Origin: Salinicola sp.
Lineage (GTDB): Bacteria > Pseudomonadota > Gammaproteobacteria > Pseudomonadales > Halomonadaceae
Length of the DNA stretch: 42,541 nucleotides
Direction: 5' to 3'
NCBI GenBank assembly: GCA_002695065.1
Contig: NZNW01000099.1
Coordinates: 1-42,541, forward strand
The position numbers and the translations under genes were made by a program. The notes beneath the pieces are model-generated. The model was not told the origin of the DNA. It did no database searches and saw only the letters and a list, made by a program, of their open reading frames with translations. Positions 24,661 to 33,043 of the stretch are shown one piece after another. Numbering within the stretch: position 1 is the stretch's first letter; the number at the start of each line of letters is the position of its first letter.

Positions 24661-26139
24661 CTAGGCATCCGCCGATGGATAGGCCGGGCTGGTCAGCCAG
24701 GTGTGGTAGTGGTCGGCCAGGGCGTCGCGGCGCAGCCGGCCATTGGCGGTCGCCAGACCGTTTTGTGCGGTAAAGGGGGCGCTGCGCTGCCACAGCGAGA
24801 CACGCGCGTAGTCGGGCAATCGGGCGTTGGCACTGGCCACGGCGTCCTCGATCTGGCGGTCGTTGACCCAGTCGCCCCGCGGTACCAGCAGGGCGCGGTT
24901 GAAAGGCTGCGCTTCACCACTCACCCAGGCCTGGGCAATCGCGGGTTCGGCGGTCAGTTCGGCCTCGACCCAGGCCGGATCGACATTGCGACCGTAGGCG
25001 GTGATGAAGACCTGACGGCGGCGCCCCTTGAGCCTCAGATCTTTACCGTCCCACTCACCCAGGTCGCCGGTGGGCCAGACCGCCGGCGCCGGAGCGCTGT
25101 CACCCAGATAGCCCAGCATCAGATTGCCCTGGACCAGCACCTCGCCGTCGTCGGCCAGTCTGACCTCGACGTGAGGCAGCGGCCGTCCGACGCTGCCGAG
25201 GCGCGCTTCACCGGGACGATTGAGGGTGACGACGGAGGCGCACTCGGAGAGACCGTAGCCCTCGAACACCGGCCAGCCGGCGGCCTCCGCGCGCGCCAGC
25301 AGCGCGGGCGACACCGCCGCCCCACCGACGGCGAAGAAGCGGCCAAAGCCGATGGGCGTATCGCCTTGCCGGGTGAGTAGCGCCGACAGCAGTTGCGGCA
25401 CCAGAATCAGGCTGTCCGGCGCCTGGCGGCTGATGACGCGCCAGCCGCTGGCACTGTCGAAGCCGCTGGCGCCCTGCCAGCCAAGGGAGGCCAGCGACGG
25501 CAGGCTGATGCTGCCTCCAAGCCATAGTGGCGCATAGATGCCGCCGATGTTCTCCAGCAGTGTCGCCAGCGGGAGTATCGCCAGGTGTCGGCGCAAGTCG
25601 ACGCTGGTGGCGACTCCGGCGAGACTCTCGGCGACCGTGAGCTGACTGTCGCTGCTCAGGCAGACCCCTTTTGGCGTACCGCTGGTGCCCGAGGTGAAGG
25701 TGACCTTGTGCGTACCTGCGGGCAAGCCCGGTGGTGGCGAAATACCGCGGCGCTGCCAGAGCGTGGCGTCTGTGTCGGCGCTGGCGTCCGGGATGGGGTC
25801 GAAACCCAGCGCGCTCGCCAGTGGCGCAGGGCCGATCAGGGTGTCGATACTGGCCTGGGCCACCAGGTGGGTCGACTGCGCCGGGGTGAAGAAGCCGGGC
25901 AACGGCACGTTGACGATGGCTTCCTGCATCATTGCCAGATCCCACAGCGCCCACTCGATGCCGTTGTCCAGCGCCAGGCCGACGCGTTGACTGCCGAGTC
26001 GACGCAGCTGTCGTGCGCGGGAATCGACGAGCGCCATCAGGTCGCCGTAGCGGATCGATCGGGTCTCGTCCTCCAGGGCGGTGCGGTCTGCAGCGTCATT
26101 GCCCAGCCTGCGGAGATGGTCCAGAAAGCGCTCACGCAT
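24661..26139 (-). CDS. AMP-forming acyl/aryl acid ligase
   Basis: This adenylate-forming enzyme (ANL superfamily) activates a carboxylic acid as acyl-AMP, then probably as a thioester. At 492 residues it is somewhat short. Core motifs: P-loop TSGTSGTPKG (149-158), EGYGLSECAS, PTGDLGEW, and the hinge KGRRRQVFITAYGRNV. The C-terminal lysine region is unusual: NGLATANGRLRRD has no lysine at the normal catalytic position (typically G-K in NGK), with arginines instead. That may reduce thioester formation and favour release or direct transfer of the acyl-adenylate. The start overlaps the haemolysin-family gene's stop by 8 nt, so the two are tightly coupled. The substrate is unknown. Confidence 0.9.
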   Translation of the reverse strand: MRERFLDHLRRLGNDAADRTALEDETRSIRYGDLMALVDSRARQLRRLGSQRVGLALDNGIEWALWDLAMMQEAIVNVPLPGFFTPAQSTHLVAQASIDTLIGPAPLASALGFDPIPDASADTDATLWQRRGISPPPGLPAGTHKVTFTSGTSGTPKGVCLSSDSQLTVAESLAGVATSVDLRRHLAILPLATLLENIGGIYAPLWLGGSISLPSLASLGWQGASGFDSASGWRVISRQAPDSLILVPQLLSALLTRQGDTPIGFGRFFAVGGAAVSPALLARAEAAGWPVFEGYGLSECASVVTLNRPGEARLGSVGRPLPHVEVRLADDGEVLVQGNLMLGYLGDSAPAPAVWPTGDLGEWDGKDLRLKGRRRQVFITAYGRNVDPAWVEAELTAEPAIAQAWVSGEAQPFNRALLVPRGDWVNDRQIEDAVASANARLPDYARVSLWQRSAPFTAQNGLATANGRLRRDALADHYHTWLTSPAYPSADA

Positions 26140-26779
26140 GATCGATCTCCTTGAGATGCGGGGCCGCGGCTGGCACGGTAGTGGTGACGATGCCGCCTTG
26201 GGCCGGGGCGAGCCGGTGCCAGGCGGCGATCAGGTCGCCACCCATGACCCAGGGCCGATGCAGGTAGTAGTTGCCCCAGTCGCCTCGGGTGTCGCCCAGA
26301 CGGGTCGGGTCGGCCTCCGCCACGCGCTGAACGTCGAGACCGAGGCGTCGAAAGCCGTTGCGCACCGTCGCCGTCGCGGTGAACGCCAGCCAGCGGCACT
26401 CCTCGGCGACGAGCGAATCGATCAGTGCCCGGATCAGCGCCACCATCATGCCCGGGCGTCGCGCCGCCAGGTTGCCGATTTCCGCCAGTGCGGTGCGCTC
26501 GACGGGCTGATCCAGCACGGCGGAGAGCGCATGCTCGATGGGGGTTTCCAGATAGCATTCGAGGAAAAAGGGCGAGGCGTCGGCGCGGCGAACGCCGACC
26601 GCTGCCTGCAGTCGATCGCCTTCCCACAGCCCGTAGAGCCGTGGCGCGAACTGGGCGATCGCGGCGCCATGCTGCTGCCGGTAGGTGTCGGCAATGAAGC
26701 GCTCGAGGGTGGCTCGCTCGCGATCGTCGCGACTCTCACGCCAGATGATGTTCGCCGCTGAGGCAGGTAGACCCGACAT
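26132..26779 (-). CDS. Thermostable-haemolysin-family protein, probable acyltransferase fold
   Basis: The 215-residue product belongs to the family named after Vibrio thermostable (delta) haemolysin. Conserved-looking parts are FFLECYLETPIE (about 71-82), the core LAEIGNLAARRPGMMVALIR (about 98-117) and DWGNYYLHRPWVMGGDL (about 167-183). The middle block (E100, small residues, a long helix, then a W-L-x-F-T strand and FRRLGL) resembles the second half of GNAT/LuxI-like N-acyl synthases; I infer an acyl-transfer role rather than cytolysis. The TTG at 26797 opens the frame, but the ATG at 26779 follows GGAGGG at 8 nt. It is the first gene of the five-gene operon and is divergent from a BCCT transporter. 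Confidence 0.85.
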   Translation of the reverse strand: MSGLPASAANIIWRESRDDRERATLERFIADTYRQQHGAAIAQFAPRLYGLWEGDRLQAAVGVRRADASPFFLECYLETPIEHALSAVLDQPVERTALAEIGNLAARRPGMMVALIRALIDSLVAEECRWLAFTATATVRNGFRRLGLDVQRVAEADPTRLGDTRGDWGNYYLHRPWVMGGDLIAAWHRLAPAQGGIVTTTVPAAAPHLKEIDHA

Positions 26780-26970
26780 TCGGTAGCCCTCCGACAAGAT
26801 GGTGAGGGCCAGATTGACGGGCGGGGCTTAACGAAGTCTTACCCCGGCAAACGATGGGGCGTCTCTCGCTCATTTCGAACGGGGAGGGCGATGGGGCCTC
26901 CCGCAGAGAGTGACGGCGTCGTCTACACTATTGACGTCAAAGGAAATCAGCACAATCAAAAGGGGACGAC

Positions 26971-28605
26971 ATGCCCAAACTCGGCAAGCAAGGCGTATTC
27001 ATCGTCTCGGCGGTGGTGATCGCCGCGATCGTGGCCATCGGCGCCATTTTCCCGACGGGGTTTGGGAACATCGCCAACGCGGCACTAGGGGCGACCACAC
27101 ACTACTTTGGGTGGTTCTACCTGATCTCCGTGTTCGGGTTCGTCATCTTTCTGGTGGGACTGGCATTCAGCAAGTACGGGAAAATTCGCCTGGGTCCGCA
27201 AGACAGCAAACCGACCTACGGTTTCTTTTCCTGGGTGAGCATGCTGCTGGCGGCGGGCTTCGGGGTCGGCCTGGTGTTCTACGGCATGGCGGAGCCCATG
27301 ACGCACTACATGACGCCGCCCTATGGCGATGTGGAACCAGAGTCCGCCGAATCGGCTCGTTATGCGATTCAGTACGCGTTCTTCAACTGGGGCATTCACC
27401 AGTGGGCGGCGTTCTCGGTCGTCGGTCTGATCATCGCCTACTACCAGTTCCGCAAGGGGCAGGCGGGCATGGTCTCCAACGTGCTGTCGTCGGTCACCGC
27501 GAAACGCCCGAAGCTGCGCCGGCTCGGGCCGGTCCTCGATATCTTCGCCGTCGTCGCGACGGTGATGGGGGTGGCGACCTCCATCGGTCTCGCCGTTCTT
27601 CAGATCAACGGCGGCCTGCATTCGGTGTTCGATGTGCCCGAGAACATGATGTGGCAGTTCATCATCATGGGGGCGATGTTCGTCTGCTACATGCTCTCGG
27701 CCACCTCGGGCCTGGACAAGGGCATCAAGAACCTGTCCAACCTCAACCTGATCATCTGCTTCGCGCTGATGTTCTACATCCTGTTCACGGGACCGACCAT
27801 CGCGATCCTCGAGACCATCACCCTCGGCATCGGTGACTACCTGCAGAACTTCATCGGCATGAGCCTGCGAATGTCGCCCTACGATGACAGTCAATGGGCT
27901 TCGAACTGGACCATCTTCTACTGGGCCTGGGTCATCGCCTGGTCGCCGTTCGTGGGCACTTTCGTGGCGCGAATCTCGCGCGGACGAACCATCAAGCAGT
28001 ACGTTTTCGGGGTGCTCGTGGTGCCGCCGCTGCTGGCTTGTCTGTGGATCGGGGTCTTCGGTGGCGCCGCCATCCAGATGGAGATGAACAGCGACGCGGG
28101 GCTTGCCCAGGCCACGTCCGACAATATCACTTCGGCGCTGTTTCAGATGTTCGATCTGATGCCGTTCTCGAACGTGCTGTCGGTCGTCGCCCTCTGCCTG
28201 ATCTTCATCTTCCTGGTGACGTCGGCGGACTCGGCGACCTACATCGTGTCGCAGATGACGGACAACGGCTCGCTCAATCCGCCGCTGATGAAGCGGATCA
28301 TCTGGGGGGTATTGATCGCGGCGATCTGCCTGACGCTGCTCTCGGCCGGCGGCGAGAACGGACTGAAAGGGCTGCAATCGGCCTCGGTGCTGGCAGCGTT
28401 GCCCTTCACCTTCATTCTCTACGGGATGATATTCGTGACGTTGAAAGAGCTGCGCGCCGATCGCAAGGCCATGCTGACCGCGCTCTATCGACGCCATAGC
28501 GATACTCCTGTGGGTGCCGACGCCTTCGAGGCCGAGGAACTGGGAGAAGAAGATCGCTATCGGCGTGCCCCCGACATCAAGAACCGCCGCATCAACCCGC
28601 GTTGA
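26971..28605 (+). CDS. BCCT-family transporter (betaine/choline/carnitine type)
   Basis: This is a sodium- or proton-coupled inner-membrane symporter for quaternary ammonium osmolytes, 544 residues with 12 predicted membrane helices. The glycine stretch GFGVGLVFYGMAEPMTHY in the unwound helix and the aromatic box segment WTIFYWAWVIAWSPFVGTFVAR are the family hallmarks. A charged C-terminal tail of about 50 residues (RADRKAMLTALYRRHSD...NRRINPR) could serve as an osmosensing domain. The ribosome binding site AAAAGGGG precedes the ATG. It is followed by a terminator. This kind of gene fits a halophile. The substrate could be glycine betaine, choline or ectoine; sequence alone does not decide. 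Confidence 0.92.
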   Translation: MPKLGKQGVFIVSAVVIAAIVAIGAIFPTGFGNIANAALGATTHYFGWFYLISVFGFVIFLVGLAFSKYGKIRLGPQDSKPTYGFFSWVSMLLAAGFGVGLVFYGMAEPMTHYMTPPYGDVEPESAESARYAIQYAFFNWGIHQWAAFSVVGLIIAYYQFRKGQAGMVSNVLSSVTAKRPKLRRLGPVLDIFAVVATVMGVATSIGLAVLQINGGLHSVFDVPENMMWQFIIMGAMFVCYMLSATSGLDKGIKNLSNLNLIICFALMFYILFTGPTIAILETITLGIGDYLQNFIGMSLRMSPYDDSQWASNWTIFYWAWVIAWSPFVGTFVARISRGRTIKQYVFGVLVVPPLLACLWIGVFGGAAIQMEMNSDAGLAQATSDNITSALFQMFDLMPFSNVLSVVALCLIFIFLVTSADSATYIVSQMTDNGSLNPPLMKRIIWGVLIAAICLTLLSAGGENGLKGLQSASVLAALPFTFILYGMIFVTLKELRADRKAMLTALYRRHSDTPVGADAFEAEELGEEDRYRRAPDIKNRRINPR

Positions 28606-28624
28606 TCATCGGCGTGGGAAGTCC

Positions 28625-28656
28625 CGGCCCCGGTCTGCAAGGATCGGGGCCGTTTT
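28625..28656 (+). terminator. Intrinsic terminator of the BCCT gene
   Basis: An 8-bp stem CGGCCCCG/CGGGGCCG with a 12-nt loop is followed by four T, 20 nt after the stop. Confidence 0.85.
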
Positions 28657-28772
28657 CGTCAGGGGATGAGGGCGGCTGGCATGCGCGGGGGAGAGCCGGG
28701 TGAATCCGGCACCGGTGGCGAAAAAGGGGGAAGCGGCCTAATTTATGACTGGATTTCCTCTCCATGCCGCCG

Positions 28773-28816
28773 TTAATAGGACGATAAAGCATTTATTAAC
28801 AGGACGATGAAGCATT
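28773..28816 (+). repeat. 21-bp imperfect tandem repeat
   Basis: Copies at 28773-28793 and 28796-28816 (AGGACGAT-A/G-AAGCATT core) differ at two positions and have a 23-bp period. They lie just before a possible small gene and may be a regulatory site. Confidence 0.75.
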
Positions 28817-28829
28817 GCGGAGCTCATCC

Positions 28830-29000
28830 ATGCCACCGGCCTTGAAGTCTTCACGACAATCGCGCCACGGCGCCACTCGCCGCGGGATGCCACCTGCCGA
28901 GTCCAGAATCGACCGGTGGCTCAACGCGCTGGTCAGCCTGGCCGTGGTCACGGCCCTGGTCGTCGGCGGCGCGGCGCTGCTCGTGCCCCTGCTGTTCTGA
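28830..29000 (+). CDS. Possible small membrane protein
   Basis: This is a 56-residue frame from the ATG at 28830. The N-terminal half is basic and rich in S, R and P; the C-terminal half is a single hydrophobic helix (ALVSLAVVTALVVGGAALLVPLLF) that runs to the last residue, as in many small tail-anchored proteins. There is no clear Shine-Dalgarno and no recognised family, so this may be spurious. It lies alone between the BCCT terminator and the convergent GntR-type gene. Confidence 0.35.
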   Translation: MPPALKSSRQSRHGATRRGMPPAESRIDRWLNALVSLAVVTALVVGGAALLVPLLF

Positions 29001-29086
29001 ATCGCTCGGGCCCGTACCGGGCCCGGCCCGCCAGCTCGAGGCATCCGGCGCGAGGCGCGTCGTCGGCCATCCTGCCACGCGACTCG

Positions 29087-29761
29087 CTAGCCCTCGCGGC
29101 GTCTGACCTGCAGGCGCTGCATTGACGCGACCAGATCGTTGAACCGTTCCCCCTGAACCTGCACATGGGCCTTGATCGCTGCCTCGGCAGCGTCGGCTTC
29201 ACCGCGCTCCAGCGCCGCCACGATGGCCTCGTGCTCGTCGAAGCTGGTGGCGAGGCGGTGGCGGGCGTGCAGTTGCAGACGACGATAGGGCTTCAGAATG
29301 GCATGCAGGCGTGCCGCTTCCTGGGTCAGGAAGTCGTTGTGGCTGGCCTCGTAGATCAGGTGGTGGAAAATGCCGTTCTCGTAGTAGTAGCCGTCGGCGT
29401 CTCCCGCGCTCATGCACGCCCGGCAGGCCGTCTGGGCACGGTGCAGCGCCGCCAGTTCTTCGGGGGTGGCGCGTCGCGCCGCCAGGCGAGCGCACATGCC
29501 CTCCAGTTCCGCCATGACCTCGAATCGCTCGACCAGCTCGGTCACGCTCAATTGGGCGACGAAGGTGCCGCGTTTCGGCAGGACGCGCACCATGCCCGAT
29601 GCCGCCAGTTGCTGCAGCGCCTCGCGAATCGGGGTACGCGAGCAGCCGTACTCCCTGGCCAGGGCTTCCGGGTCCAGTTTGTCCCCCGGCGCGTAGCGAC
29701 CGTCGACGATGGCATCCTCGAGCAGGTCGCGAAGCCGCTGGGCATGCGGGATGCGGGCCAT
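29087..29761 (-). CDS. matR: GntR-family regulator (FCD type) of malonate use
   Basis: This 224-residue transcription factor of the FadR/FCD subfamily has an N-terminal winged helix (YAPGDKLDPEALAREYGCSRTPIREALQQLAASGMV) and a C-terminal all-helical FCD ligand domain with metal-ligand candidates (ENGIFHHLIYEASHN and the late HEAIVAAL and AAIKAHV). The open frame reaches 29908, but MARIPHAQRLRDLL at 29761 is the family-like start. It is divergent from malonyl-CoA decarboxylase and synthetase, matching the layout of MatR in Rhizobium. A perfect palindrome overlaps its own -10, suggesting autoregulation and repression of the mat genes until malonate is present. The symbol rests on context. Confidence 0.88.
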   Translation of the reverse strand: MARIPHAQRLRDLLEDAIVDGRYAPGDKLDPEALAREYGCSRTPIREALQQLAASGMVRVLPKRGTFVAQLSVTELVERFEVMAELEGMCARLAARRATPEELAALHRAQTACRACMSAGDADGYYYENGIFHHLIYEASHNDFLTQEAARLHAILKPYRRLQLHARHRLATSFDEHEAIVAALERGEADAAEAAIKAHVQVQGERFNDLVASMQRLQVRRREG

Positions 29762-29805
29762 ATTAGACTTTCTCCTATATTGACACCCGGTCTGTGGGGG
29801 CATAA

Positions 29806-29821
29806 CTGTTATATATAACAG
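29806..29821. promoter_or_regulatory. Palindromic operator CTGTTATATATAACAG
   Basis: This is a perfect 16-bp palindrome between the GntR-type gene and matA. It covers the -10 of the leftward promoter and lies downstream of a TTGACA (29780) on the plus strand, so one bound dimer could affect both directions. Confidence 0.8.
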
Positions 29822-29841
29822 AGCGATGACATGTATGTTAA
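29813..29841 (-). promoter_or_regulatory. Sigma-70 promoter of the GntR-type gene
   Basis: On the minus strand TTAACA and TTATAT are exactly 17 nt apart. The -10 lies inside the operator palindrome. Confidence 0.7.
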
Positions 29842-29964
29842 CTGTCGGTTTCCGGTTCGCGCGATCCGATGGTTTCCCGACCCGCTGCCTCGCTCCGTTC
29901 ACGCTCACCGGTGTCGTCGTGCGACATCGGTGGAAGCTTCAGCCTCAGACCCGAGAGGGCCGGC

Positions 29965-31329
29965 ATGAACGTCAACATGAATTTTCTGCAGGATCTGCTC
30001 TCCAGTATCGGCCGGCGAACCCGGGGCCAGCATCTCTTCGGGGGCGAAGGTGATGGCAAGGCGAGCAGTCTGGCGAGATTGACCTCGGTGTGCGAGACCC
30101 TGATGCACCCGGGCGGTGAAGCCTCGCAGATCCTGATCGCCCAGGAGGCGCTGGAGCGCTATGCCGCGCTGGATGACAGCGATCGCGTCGCCTTTTTCCA
30201 GTTGCTGGGCGAACGCTACGCCGCCGAACCCGATGCCATCCACCAGGCCTACGCCGCGTATCGTGACACGGGAGACAACGCCAGCCTGCAGCGGCTGTTC
30301 TCCGCCTGTGAGCCGCGCCGCCAGCACCTGCTGCGCCGATTGAACCTGTGCCCCGGCGGCACCTATGAACTGGTCAAGATGCGTGCGGACCTGTTGCGCT
30401 GCCTCAAGACCCATCCCGAGCTGGCGCCGCTGGACGCCGACTTCGAGCATCTCTTCGCCTCCTGGTTCAATCGCGGTTTTCTGGTGCTCGAGAGTATCGA
30501 CTGGAACACGCCCGCGGCGGTACTCGAGAAGATCATCCACTACGAGGCCGTCCATGCGATCGGCGACTGGTCGGACCTGCGCCGCCGCCTGGATCCGGAA
30601 GATCGTCACTGCTACGCCTTCTTTCACCCGGCCACGGGAGACGAGCCGCTGATCTTCGTCGAGGTGGCGCTGTGCAAGGGCATTCCCAACAGCATCCAGA
30701 CGATTCTCGAAGGGGGCGACGAAGTACGCCCGGAAGAGGCCGATACCGCGGCGTTCTACAGCATCAGCAACTGTCAGGCCGGCTTGCGGGGTATCTCGTT
30801 CGGCAACTTCCTGATCAAGCAGGTGGTTCAGGAGCTCAAGCGTGAACTGCCCAATCTGGAGAAGTTCGTGACGCTGTCACCGGTCCCCGGTTTCGCCAAG
30901 TGGCTGGCGGCCGAGCGCGAAAGCGGCGCCTGCCAGCTGACCGACGAGGTCGCCGGCGGCCTCGATGCAGGCGGCTGGGTCGAGAACGCCAAGCTGCGCG
31001 ACAAGCTCACGCCCGAGGTACGCGGCCTGGCGGCGCACTACCTGATCGATGCCAAGCGCGACAACGGCCTGCCGCTGGATCCGGTCGCCCGCTTTCATCT
31101 GGGCAATGGCGCCAGTCTGCACCGGCTCAACTGGCCCGGCGACACGTCCGAGAACGGCCGCCGCCAGTCCCACGGCCTGATGGTCAACTATCTCTATGAG
31201 CTCGACCGGATCGAGCAGAACCACGAAGCGTTCAGCCGCGAGGGTACGGTGGTCTGTACCAGCGACATTCGTCGCGATGCCAAGCAGGGGCGCTCACGTT
31301 GCCGTCATGGCTCCCGCACCGATGCCTGA
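29965..31329 (+). CDS. matA: Malonyl-CoA decarboxylase
   Basis: This enzyme converts malonyl-CoA to acetyl-CoA and CO2. The 454-residue protein has the helical N-terminal domain (about 1-170) and the GNAT-like catalytic domain. It shows KIIHYEAVHAIGDWSDLRRRL, CYAFFHPATGDEPLIFVEVAL, the signature TLSPVPGFAKWL, and the C-terminal block FHLGNGASLHRLNWPGD followed by QSHGLMVNYLYEL, which includes the conserved histidine and serine region. The frame is open from 29869, but MNVNMNFLQDLL at 29965 (with an ATG at 29977 as alternative) starts the conserved part. It is followed 31 nt later by malonyl-CoA synthetase, its metabolic partner. Confidence 0.95.
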   Translation: MNVNMNFLQDLLSSIGRRTRGQHLFGGEGDGKASSLARLTSVCETLMHPGGEASQILIAQEALERYAALDDSDRVAFFQLLGERYAAEPDAIHQAYAAYRDTGDNASLQRLFSACEPRRQHLLRRLNLCPGGTYELVKMRADLLRCLKTHPELAPLDADFEHLFASWFNRGFLVLESIDWNTPAAVLEKIIHYEAVHAIGDWSDLRRRLDPEDRHCYAFFHPATGDEPLIFVEVALCKGIPNSIQTILEGGDEVRPEEADTAAFYSISNCQAGLRGISFGNFLIKQVVQELKRELPNLEKFVTLSPVPGFAKWLAAERESGACQLTDEVAGGLDAGGWVENAKLRDKLTPEVRGLAAHYLIDAKRDNGLPLDPVARFHLGNGASLHRLNWPGDTSENGRRQSHGLMVNYLYELDRIEQNHEAFSREGTVVCTSDIRRDAKQGRSRCRHGSRTDA

Positions 31330-31360
31330 TCGGTGACGTATTCAAAGCAGGAGAGGTGGA

Positions 31361-32899
31361 ATGAATCACAACTTGTATCTGCAGTTTTCGGGCAACTTCG
31401 AGCGCGATCCCGACAAGGTGCTGATCGACACGCCGAGCGGCGAGACGTATCGCTACCGCGACGTGCTCTCCACGTCACGGCGGATGGCGAGCGTGCTGCG
31501 CGACACCGGTGTCGCGCGGGGTGACCGGGTCGTCGTCCAGGTCGACAAGAGCCCGCAGGCGATCATGCTCTATCTGGCCTGCCTGCAGACGGGGGCGGTC
31601 TATCTGCCGCTCAATACCGCCTACACCGAGGCCGAAGTCGAGTACTTCCTGAGCGACGCGGAGCCCCGGCTCTATGTGTGTCGTCCGGCCGACGTCGAGG
31701 CCGCCGGGGATCTGGCGCGGCGCTGCGGTGTGGCGGCCGTCGAGAGCCTGGGCAGCGAGGCCGATGGCTCTCTGATGGATCGGGTGGAGAGCGCCGAGGA
31801 GGAGACGGGCGTCGCCGAACTCGAAGCCGACGAGCTCGCGTCGATTCTCTACACCTCCGGCACCACCGGACGCTCCAAGGGCGCCATGCTCAGCCACGGC
31901 AACCTGGCGGCCAACAGTCAGGCGCTGGCGCAGACCTGGCGCTTCAGCGCCGACGACCATCTGCTGCATGCGCTGCCCATCTTCCACACCCACGGGCTGT
32001 TCGTGGCGTGCAATATCGTCCTGACCGTGGGCGCGTCGATGACCTTCCTGCCCAAGCTCGACGCCGAGCAACTGCTGGACCTGATGCCGCGGGCGACGGT
32101 GCTGATGGGCGTGCCGACGTTCTACACCCGCCTGCTCGCCAGCCCGCGCCTGGACAGGGCGACGACCGCCAACATGCGGCTGTTCGTCTCCGGCTCCGCG
32201 CCGCTGCTGGCGGAGACCCACCGCGAATTCTCCGAGCGAACCGGCCACGCCATTCTCGAACGCTACGGCATGACCGAAACCAATATGAACACCTCCAACC
32301 CCTACGATGGCGAACGCCGCCCGGGTACGGTCGGCTTCGCCCTGCCGGGCAGCGAGGTCCGCATCACGGACCGGGAGAGCGGCGGGACCATGGCGGCCGG
32401 GGAGACGGGACTGGTGGAGGTTCGCGGCCCGAACGTCTTCCAGGGGTATTGGCGGATGCCGGAGAAGACCGCCACCGAATTCCGCGACGATGGCTTCTTC
32501 ATCACCGGCGATCTCGGCCTGATCGATGCGGACGGCTACCTGCATATCGTCGGGCGTGACAAGGACCTGGTGATCTCCGGCGGCTACAACGTCTATCCGA
32601 AGGAGATCGAGCAGTGGATCGACGAGATGCCACAGGTCGCCGAGTCGGCCGTCATCGGCGTGGCCCATCCCGATCTCGGTGAGGGCGTGACCGCCGCGGT
32701 GGTGCTGAAACCCGGCGAGTCGCTCGACGAATCCCAGGTGCTGGCGGCGCTCGAGGACAAGGTTGCACGCTACAAGCAGCCCAAGCGCGTGTTCTTCATC
32801 GACAGCCTTCCGCGCAACGTCATGGGCAAGGTGCAGAAGAACGCGCTGCGCGACCGTTACGCCGATATCTACCGCAGTGCCGAAACGGTGGGCAAGTAG
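31361..32899 (+). CDS. matB: Malonyl-CoA synthetase
   Basis: This ligase makes malonyl-CoA from malonate, ATP and CoA. The 512-residue ANL enzyme has P-loop YTSGTTGRSKGAMLSH (about residue 166), the adenosine motif ERYGMTETNMNTSNPYDGER whose R/N pattern is typical of the malonate-specific group, GDLGLIDADGYLHIVGRDKDL, GGYNVYPKEIE, and the catalytic lysine in PRNVMGKVQKNALRD. AGGAGAGGTGGA precedes the ATG. With matA it forms the classical two-step malonate breakdown to acetyl-CoA; the transporter genes follow. Confidence 0.95.
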   Translation: MNHNLYLQFSGNFERDPDKVLIDTPSGETYRYRDVLSTSRRMASVLRDTGVARGDRVVVQVDKSPQAIMLYLACLQTGAVYLPLNTAYTEAEVEYFLSDAEPRLYVCRPADVEAAGDLARRCGVAAVESLGSEADGSLMDRVESAEEETGVAELEADELASILYTSGTTGRSKGAMLSHGNLAANSQALAQTWRFSADDHLLHALPIFHTHGLFVACNIVLTVGASMTFLPKLDAEQLLDLMPRATVLMGVPTFYTRLLASPRLDRATTANMRLFVSGSAPLLAETHREFSERTGHAILERYGMTETNMNTSNPYDGERRPGTVGFALPGSEVRITDRESGGTMAAGETGLVEVRGPNVFQGYWRMPEKTATEFRDDGFFITGDLGLIDADGYLHIVGRDKDLVISGGYNVYPKEIEQWIDEMPQVAESAVIGVAHPDLGEGVTAAVVLKPGESLDESQVLAALEDKVARYKQPKRVFFIDSLPRNVMGKVQKNALRDRYADIYRSAETVGK

Positions 32900-33043
32900 C
32901 CCGCCGCTTCACTGTTGTCCCCGCCGCGTGGGTAACGCGGCATGGCAGCCACGCGGCAAGTGGCTGTCTCGACACACGCCAAGCTCCGATAGTCGGGTTG
33001 ATCATGACCATTCTCTACAATAACGCCCCATGAGGTGATAACG

